Origin: an uncultured Lewinella sp.
GTDB lineage: Bacteria; Bacteroidota; Bacteroidia; Chitinophagales; Saprospiraceae
Direction of reading: 5' to 3'
Length of the DNA stretch: 35,979 bases
Assembly: GCA_937873655.1 (NCBI GenBank)
Contig: CALMYQ010000069.1
Coordinates: forward strand, 1 to 35,979
In this document: piece after piece, positions 31,229 through 35,979 of the stretch
Numbering within the stretch: position 1 is the first letter of the stretch
How the letters are laid out: each line of letters begins with the position of its first letter
Notes under the pieces: model-generated
The model's database searches: none
What the model saw: the letters and a program-made list of their open reading frames with translations, nothing else
What the model was told of the DNA's origin: nothing
Position numbers and translations under genes: made by a program

Positions 31229-31659
31229 TTGTCCATTATGATTTCAAGCGATTGCGAAAGATGAAAAAGCAAAAAGATATATTCGATCTGTTCCGGGAAA
31301 ACCAGCACAAGCTTTCCCAGAATCCCTCACCTCAAAGCTGGCAGCGCCTGGAGCGGCGGCTGAACCGGCGGAATCTCCATTCCGGTCATACCGGCCTGAT
31401 GCCCATTGCTGCGGCCATTCTCTTGCTGGTCGGCGTTATCGGTCTTTTGACGGTGTTTTCCAACCAAAAACGGACGGATTCCTTTGCCGTCAATCAGGTC
31501 ACGCCGGTGGTGGAAGAATTGAAACCGGCCGGTTATTCGCCGGAATTGCTGCAGGCGGTCGAGTTTTGCCGGATCCACTGCAACCCTGGCGTCGACAAGA
31601 TCGAGGAAGGCAAGGTCGGTAAACGGTTGGTGGTGAACCGGCAGGCTTTGGGAGGGTGA
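31225..31659 (+). CDS. Probable anti-sigma factor, single-pass membrane protein
   Basis: A 144-aa protein. A charged cytoplasmic part (KKQKDIFDLFRENQHKLSQNPSPQSWQRLERRLNRRN, the SWxxLexrL pattern common in Bacteroidota anti-sigma proteins) is followed by one membrane helix (PIAAAILLLVGVIGLLTVF) and a short periplasmic tail with two Cys (FCRIHC). The ATG at 31225 overlaps the sigma stop (ATGA), implying coupling; ATG 31261 is an alternative. No zinc-binding HxxxCxxC is present. The role is inferred from position and layout. The stop begins a GGGTGAG array, so the last residues (LGG) merge with the repeat. Confidence 0.75.
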   Translation: MIVHYDFKRLRKMKKQKDIFDLFRENQHKLSQNPSPQSWQRLERRLNRRNLHSGHTGLMPIAAAILLLVGVIGLLTVFSNQKRTDSFAVNQVTPVVEELKPAGYSPELLQAVEFCRIHCNPGVDKIEEGKVGKRLVVNRQALGG

Positions 31660-31776
31660 GAGGGTGAGCCCGCCTTCGCCGAGGCTTCGGCGGACGGGGA
31701 GTGGGTGATGCTTCGGTTTCGCTCAGCACAGGTGTCCGGCTTCGTAACGCCTGCGGCGTCCCTACGGCGGGGGGCA
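31655..31776. repeat. Composite repeat: GGGTGAG units plus REP-like hairpins, copy A
   Basis: It starts at the anti-sigma stop (TGA 31657-31659). It continues as GAGAGGGTGAG, a CCCGCCTTCGCCGAGGCTTCGGCGGACGG-type hairpin split over 31668-31697, a GTGATGCTTCGG segment, CACAGGTGTCCGGCTTCG, and a second hairpin ending CTACGGCGG. About 90 bp are nearly identical to copy B at 33452-33553, and the last part also to 25850-25878. Confidence 0.9.
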
Positions 31777-32313
31777 TTACGGCGGATTTTCGGCCTCCTG
31801 CCGTGGTTTGAAAAGGCTTTCTTGTGTAGCAAAATTGGACGCTTTTGTAATATCAGCCTTCTTTCCTGGGTTTGGGTTGCCCCTGTAAAGCGATCCGTCA
31901 GGATCATCTGTAGCACCCCGGCAACGACGTGGCCATCGGCCTGCAGGGCCGGCATATGAAGACCTGCAACGGGGTATGAATTTCATTCCATACATGTTTA
32001 AAGGCGACAATTCGGAATTGATGGGCCGATTTGGAATAACCATATACCGGCCCTACAGGCCGGAAACCCAACGATCAAACCTGCTACCAATATTGCGGAC
32101 CTGACGGCCTTCGGCGGGGGAATACGCTGTACCCTGTAGCCCACGGATCGCAGACTTTAACTTTTTGGTCTTCGCTTTTTTGCCGTCTGGCATCTTTAAC
32201 CTTTCTACGTTATCCTTTAACCTTGACCCGGAACTTGTTATTGAGCTGTTAAACGCCCTCCAAAACGGCTTTGCAGCAAGATTTCAGCCTAGCTTAGCTC
32301 GCAAAACCGGAAA
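31777..32313. other. Non-coding stretch with a 22-bp inverted repeat
   Basis: No convincing gene is visible; short ORFs here lack any recognisable pattern. CGGCCTGCAGGG... (31937-31958) and its inverted counterpart (32041-32062, ending CCTACAGGCCG) match over 22 bp with two mismatches and enclose 82 bp. This may be another MITE or REP-type remnant. The last ~150 bp are pyrimidine-rich (AACCTTTC, TATCCTTTAACCTTGACC) and precede the propeller lipoprotein. No complete promoter could be identified there. Confidence 0.55.
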
Positions 32314-33456
32314 ATGCCGAATTTCAAACCTTTAGTCGTCTTCCCATTTTTTTTCCTGATTTTTTCCACGATCTTCCTGGCCTCGTGCTCCGGCCAGCAC
32401 AAGGAAAGCGTCCGGGAGAACGGAATCGGTAAAGTGGAAAGCAGTGACGATGATACCTTGAACAGGGGAAGCCAGCCCGTCTATAAGGATCCGCTTTTCT
32501 TTATTGAGGGGCAGCTTTGCCAGCACCTGCGCAAGATCTACCAGGACAAGAAAGGCAACCTGTGGTTTGGGACCAATGTATATGGGCTAATGCGCTATGA
32601 CGGCGATACGCTCGTCTATTTCTCGGAAAAAGACGGACTCGGCAAGGGAAGGATAACCGGCATTGTGGAGGACAAAGCCGGGAATGTCTGGTTCGGTACC
32701 TATGCCGGGGTGACGAAATACGACGGGCGATCCTTTACCAATTATCCCCTGAGCGAGGGCCCTTTCTACAACGATGTATGGGCCCTGATCATTGACCGGA
32801 ACGGATTGTTCTGGGTCGGCACCATGGAAGGGGTGTTTCAGTTCGACGAGGAGCAGTTCACCCCGTTTCCCATACCGAAAGCGCAAGTGCAAGATACCAC
32901 GACCGTATTGGCCTACGACCGGATCACGTCCATCCTGGAAGATCGGAACGGGGTTCTTTGGTTTGGAACAGATGGATTCGGCATCTGCAAATACGACCCC
33001 TCTGCCAAACAAGCGCCCTTTACCCTGATAACCATGGAGGACGGCCTTTGTGACAACAATGTCAGCAGTCTAATGGAAGACAGCAAGGGCAATATCTGGA
33101 TCGGCACCATGTTCGGCGGGGCATGCCGGTACAATGACCGGACCGGATTCACCAATTTCACCCGTGACGGCGTGATTGGCGGGGTTGAGGTCGGGGGCTA
33201 TTTTGAAGACAAAAACGGCAATATCTGGTTTGCAGCTGAAAACAACGGCGTGTACCGGTATGATGGAAATGTACGATCTGACACTGATGCGGGATTTACC
33301 CATTTCGACGAAAAAGACGGTTTGAACACCAATGGCGTACTGTCCATCTATGAGGACCGGGAGGGGCGGTTCTGGTTCGGCGGCTGGGGCGGGTTGTTTC
33401 GGTTTGATGGGAGATCCTTTGTGAGCGTTAAAAAGGATGGGCCTTGGGAGGGGTGA
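32314..33456 (+). CDS. Reg_prop beta-propeller lipoprotein
   Basis: A 380-aa exported protein. The signal ends FLASC (lipidation Cys25). After a short linker, the body consists of seven or so ~40-residue repeats of the form D(K/R)xGNxWFGTxxxGxxxYDGxxFxxF: KKGNLWFGT, KAGNVWFGT, RNGLFWVGT, RNGVLWFGT, SKGNIWIGT, KNGNIWFAA, REGRFWFGG. This is the two-component-regulator propeller (Reg_prop), normally the periplasmic sensor of hybrid sensor kinases. Here there is only the propeller and a lipid anchor, with no kinase or output domain, so it may be a surface-binding or accessory protein. The stop lies in the GGGTGAG repeat. Confidence 0.9.
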   Translation: MPNFKPLVVFPFFFLIFSTIFLASCSGQHKESVRENGIGKVESSDDDTLNRGSQPVYKDPLFFIEGQLCQHLRKIYQDKKGNLWFGTNVYGLMRYDGDTLVYFSEKDGLGKGRITGIVEDKAGNVWFGTYAGVTKYDGRSFTNYPLSEGPFYNDVWALIIDRNGLFWVGTMEGVFQFDEEQFTPFPIPKAQVQDTTTVLAYDRITSILEDRNGVLWFGTDGFGICKYDPSAKQAPFTLITMEDGLCDNNVSSLMEDSKGNIWIGTMFGGACRYNDRTGFTNFTRDGVIGGVEVGGYFEDKNGNIWFAAENNGVYRYDGNVRSDTDAGFTHFDEKDGLNTNGVLSIYEDREGRFWFGGWGGLFRFDGRSFVSVKKDGPWEG

Positions 33457-33553
33457 GAGTGTGAGCCCGCCTTCGCCGAGGCTTCGGCGGACGGGGAGAG
33501 GGTGATGCTTCGGCTTCACTCAGGACAGGTGTCCGGCTTCGCGTGAAGCTTCG
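33452..33553. repeat. Composite repeat, copy B, at the propeller gene stop
   Basis: The same ~90-bp sequence as copy A at 31655-31753, again starting at a stop codon (TGA 33454-33456) and including the CGCCGAGGCTTCGGCG hairpin and CAGGTGTCCGGCTTCG. The two genes so marked are unrelated, which rules out gene duplication as the source. Downstream, GCAAAGACGCAAAG (33609-33622) is a separate low-complexity run. Confidence 0.9.
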
Positions 33554-33700
33554 GCATTCTGTGTGGTCTCGCATCCTCAAAATAATGAGAAATGGTTTGC
33601 TCGCGGAGACGCAAAGACGCAAAGATTTGATTTTCAACACGCTGCGCGTGCTAAAAATCGGGGTGGTGAAAATTCTGAGGGATCTTCGTTTAGCTTGGTT

Positions 33701-35979
33701 TCAGGGTTTCGGCCGATGTTTTTTCATCAATTCCTTTTTTCGGATTTTAGCCTTTTCCAATGCCGGGCGCAACCGTTCGGAAACCTTTGTCCAGGCTTCA
33801 TCCTTGTTTGTTGCGGAAGAAATCCATTCGCCACCCGGCACGCCCTGGATTTTTGAAATGGGCAAATCTTGCCAATCTGTTTTGCGAAGCATGATCGGGA
33901 CGATGGTCTTTTTGCCCTGGTGATGGGCTGTCAAAGCTGCACCGAACTCTTTTTTATAGCAAAATTCCGAAGCGACAAAATCGGCACTGACCAGGCAAAG
34001 TACGATGTCCGCGTTTTCCAATTCCTGGAAAATAATTTTTTCCCATTCACCTCCCGCCTCAATTTCACGATCGTCCCAAAGTTGGAGTTTTTGCAGTCGG
34101 ATGAGTGGTGCGAGAGCGGTGCGAAGTTCTTTTAAATATTCCAAATCTTTGTGAGAGTATGATACGAAAGCTTTCACCGGCAACTGTCCAACTTCGTCTC
34201 TCATGATGGCTTCCTCAACTCCATCTAGCAAGCTGGCGACTGCTAGTTTCTTTTTGACTTGCCAAACGAATATTTCCTCTTCACCTGCTTTTTCTGTCTC
34301 AACTAAACCTTCGTATTCTAAAAATTCTTTGCTATCAGGTATCGGAACCAGTTCCTGAAATTTCAAATTCGTAAAATCTTCAACAATCTCTTTCACCGTT
34401 TCACGGATGAAACTGAGAAAACGCCGCCGCTCCTCGCCGCACACATCCAATAACAATTTTTGATCCTCCTTATCCCAGCGCACGCGTGCCAAGGCATTAA
34501 AGATATTGGGTTTGTGTAAAATCATGCCCGTACGCCAGGCATTTTCGGTGATGTTTGCCCCCTTGATGAATGTATGCAGTTTCACCATCAAGCGCGGGAA
34601 AATGCTGTCCGGTAAAAAATCCGGGAAGTGGATCACAAAATGGAGCATAGCGCCCTCTGCTTGAAAATCAGGCTCCTGTACGGGCAGCAATTGCGGTACG
34701 ACATAGGTATGTGCATCGAGTTGAAAGCACAGTTCAAACTCCTGCATCACCCGCACGATGTAGTTCAGTTTGTTTTTAGGATAGTGGTAGATTTTGTCAG
34801 TGGTGTTGCCTGCCTTTAAAAAACGCGGGTCGTTGATGATGCGATCAAAATCGTCTTCAAGGATCAGGCCTTTGGCATCTTCCCCAACGATTTTAGAGTT
34901 AATAATGCGGTAGACCCCGTTCGTCAGCCATAACGGGTTGAGGATTTGCGTGTCGAAGTTCTTCAGGTTGCGAAAATTGATAACCACGCCCAAATCGTGC
35001 AAGAATTTCAACAGCACGTCCTGGCTGAACTCTTTTGTTACTTCGTTTTCTATGCAAATGCGCCTATAATCTGCCGATTCGATATAATCCTCCTTCATTT
35101 TCGAAAAATGTTCTTTCACCGCAAGCCAATGCTCCGGGAAAGGTGTTCGGCGGGTGTCCGCCTGGTCAATTTCTTGTCGAAGAGCTTCCTGAAATTCGCT
35201 CATTCCCTGTCCGGTGGCCGCCGAAACGCGGTAAAAGCCCCGGATTTGCGGATATTTTTCTTGCAAGCGCTTATTGTTTACCTGAAAAGCAGGGTTTTCA
35301 TCAATCTTGTTCAGTACAACCAACACAGGCGAATTGCCGCCGAAACTTGCCGCATGTTTGAGCCATTTCTCTGCCTGGTCATCATTTCGGCTGTTCAGGA
35401 GCAATACATATACACTTCGCTGCGAAAGGAAAAATTGGTGGGTGGCGTGCATTACTTCCTGTCCGCCGAAATCCCAGAGGTGTGCAATGACTTCCTCGCC
35501 ATTGTCCATTTGAAAAGGCGCTTTTCGAATCCGAATACCGTGTGTTTGACCTTCCTTGCTGTCGAATGCTTCTCCCATTAATTTTTTCACCATAGAGGTC
35601 TTTCCGGCGGAGGCTTCGCCGAGGAACAGAACTTTTACTTCGTTCAGTCTTTTGCCGTCCGAACCAAGCTCTTCGAAATAGTCTCTTACTGCCTGGGGAG
35701 ACTCCTGAGCGAATTCTAGTGGAGGAATGATTAGGGGACAGTCTTTGACCAATATCCCAGGTCCGTATTCCTGCCACTTGACGGGAATTCCTTTATCTAT
35801 CAATGGCAAAACGGTTATCAAGTTGTTGACCTGGGTGTTTCGGCAGTCAAGCCGTTGCAATTGGCTCAACCCGGCAATGGGTGACAAGTCGTTGACCTGG
35901 GTGGAGGAGCAGTAAAGCCCTTGCAATTGGCTCAACCCGGCAATGGGGGACAAGTCGCTGACCTGGGTGGAGGAGCAGT
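33701..35979 (-). CDS. LRR - ROC GTPase - COR - TIR protein (5' end outside window)
   Basis: At least 759 residues, open to the window edge, so the N-terminus is missing. In order on the minus strand: 22-residue leucine-rich repeats (35979 to ~35840); a Roc Ras-like GTPase with P-loop GEASAGKTS (about 35620-35594), switch II DFGGQE and NKID; the COR dimerisation region to about 34200; and a C-terminal TIR domain (about 34177-33701; AFVSYSHKDLEYLKELR, LQLWDDREIEAGGEW, SADFVASEFCYKKEF). The TIR keeps Cys and a Glu four residues on, near the NADase catalytic position. ROCO proteins are GTP-regulated dimers. The TIR suggests signalling or defence (NAD depletion), which is inference. Confidence 0.92.
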   Translation of the reverse strand, partial: CSSTQVSDLSPIAGLSQLQGLYCSSTQVNDLSPIAGLSQLQRLDCRNTQVNNLITVLPLIDKGIPVKWQEYGPGILVKDCPLIIPPLEFAQESPQAVRDYFEELGSDGKRLNEVKVLFLGEASAGKTSMVKKLMGEAFDSKEGQTHGIRIRKAPFQMDNGEEVIAHLWDFGGQEVMHATHQFFLSQRSVYVLLLNSRNDDQAEKWLKHAASFGGNSPVLVVLNKIDENPAFQVNNKRLQEKYPQIRGFYRVSAATGQGMSEFQEALRQEIDQADTRRTPFPEHWLAVKEHFSKMKEDYIESADYRRICIENEVTKEFSQDVLLKFLHDLGVVINFRNLKNFDTQILNPLWLTNGVYRIINSKIVGEDAKGLILEDDFDRIINDPRFLKAGNTTDKIYHYPKNKLNYIVRVMQEFELCFQLDAHTYVVPQLLPVQEPDFQAEGAMLHFVIHFPDFLPDSIFPRLMVKLHTFIKGANITENAWRTGMILHKPNIFNALARVRWDKEDQKLLLDVCGEERRRFLSFIRETVKEIVEDFTNLKFQELVPIPDSKEFLEYEGLVETEKAGEEEIFVWQVKKKLAVASLLDGVEEAIMRDEVGQLPVKAFVSYSHKDLEYLKELRTALAPLIRLQKLQLWDDREIEAGGEWEKIIFQELENADIVLCLVSADFVASEFCYKKEFGAALTAHHQGKKTIVPIMLRKTDWQDLPISKIQGVPGGEWISSATNKDEAWTKVSERLRPALEKAKIRKKELMKKHRPKP
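35855..35979 (-). repeat. 66-bp tandem repeats encoding 22-residue LRRs
   Basis: Two almost complete copies of a 66-bp unit (35855-35920 and 35921-35979, continuing past the edge) differ at only a few bases. They encode LSPIAGLSQLQ-L-C-TQV-type leucine-rich repeats. The high nucleotide identity points to recent expansion or gene conversion. Confidence 0.9.

Noticed and set aside
31705..31959. Short plus-strand frame after the anti-sigma gene
   Set aside because: It begins inside the composite REP repeat and its translation is dominated by repeat sequence; no start context or family supports it.
33598..33625. GCGGAGACGCAAAGACGCAAAG run as a possible promoter or small RNA
   Set aside because: It is a low-complexity GACGCAAA repeat of a kind seen scattered in many genomes. 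Nothing ties it to a transcript here.

Overview
The window looks like a chromosomal segment of a Bacteroidota bacterium, probably of the Saprospiria/Lewinella type (the phylum is well supported; the class is inference). The evidence is a secreted amylase with a C-terminal type IX secretion (T9SS) sorting domain, a DUF3822 gene next to rsmD, several promoter candidates of the Bacteroidota form TTTG-N19-21-TAnnTTTG, an almost complete lack of Shine-Dalgarno sequences, a Reg_prop propeller lipoprotein, and a ROCO-TIR protein.

Layout. 1-8.4 kb: secreted GH13 amylase, a TMTC-like membrane glycosyltransferase, a NagA-like deacetylase, a TesA-like lipoprotein esterase and tsaD. 8.5-11 kb: a co-directional cluster of a membrane-anchored protein, DUF3822 and RsmD, then a small secreted protein. 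11.2-14.7 kb: an argS-glnS pair. 14.8-20.4 kb (minus): a SPOR protein, a short membrane protein that may be truncated, and a three-gene operon (184-aa protein, TlpA-like lipoprotein, TIR-TPR-SDR fusion). 20.5-25.8 kb: a small TonB-N-like protein, deoxynucleoside kinase, gatC, a LolD/MacB-type ABC ATPase, PduO-type cobalamin adenosyltransferase, a two-domain MobA-like protein and a SufS-type cysteine desulfurase. 25.9-31.7 kb: a solitary contractile-tail sheath gene, an S1/P1 nuclease, a SufU-like scaffold, a MITE-like element, DUF2200, an orphan hypothetical and an ECF sigma factor with a probable anti-sigma partner. 31.7-36 kb: a repeat-rich non-coding stretch, a propeller lipoprotein, and an LRR-ROC-COR-TIR protein that runs off the right edge.

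Two things stand out. First, most genes that end next to a real intergenic gap have a short tandem repeat (7-, 9- or 10-mers of different sequence) starting at, or containing, their own stop codon. At least eleven 3' ends are affected, and some gaps also hold GC-rich REP-like hairpins. Second, there is an unusual single-chain fusion of a TIR domain, an acidic linker, TPRs and a complete NAD(P)-dependent short-chain dehydrogenase. The lone tail sheath gene, whose stop codon abuts that of the convergent nuclease gene, is a third candidate for follow-up. No tRNA, rRNA, CRISPR array or complete insertion sequence was seen.
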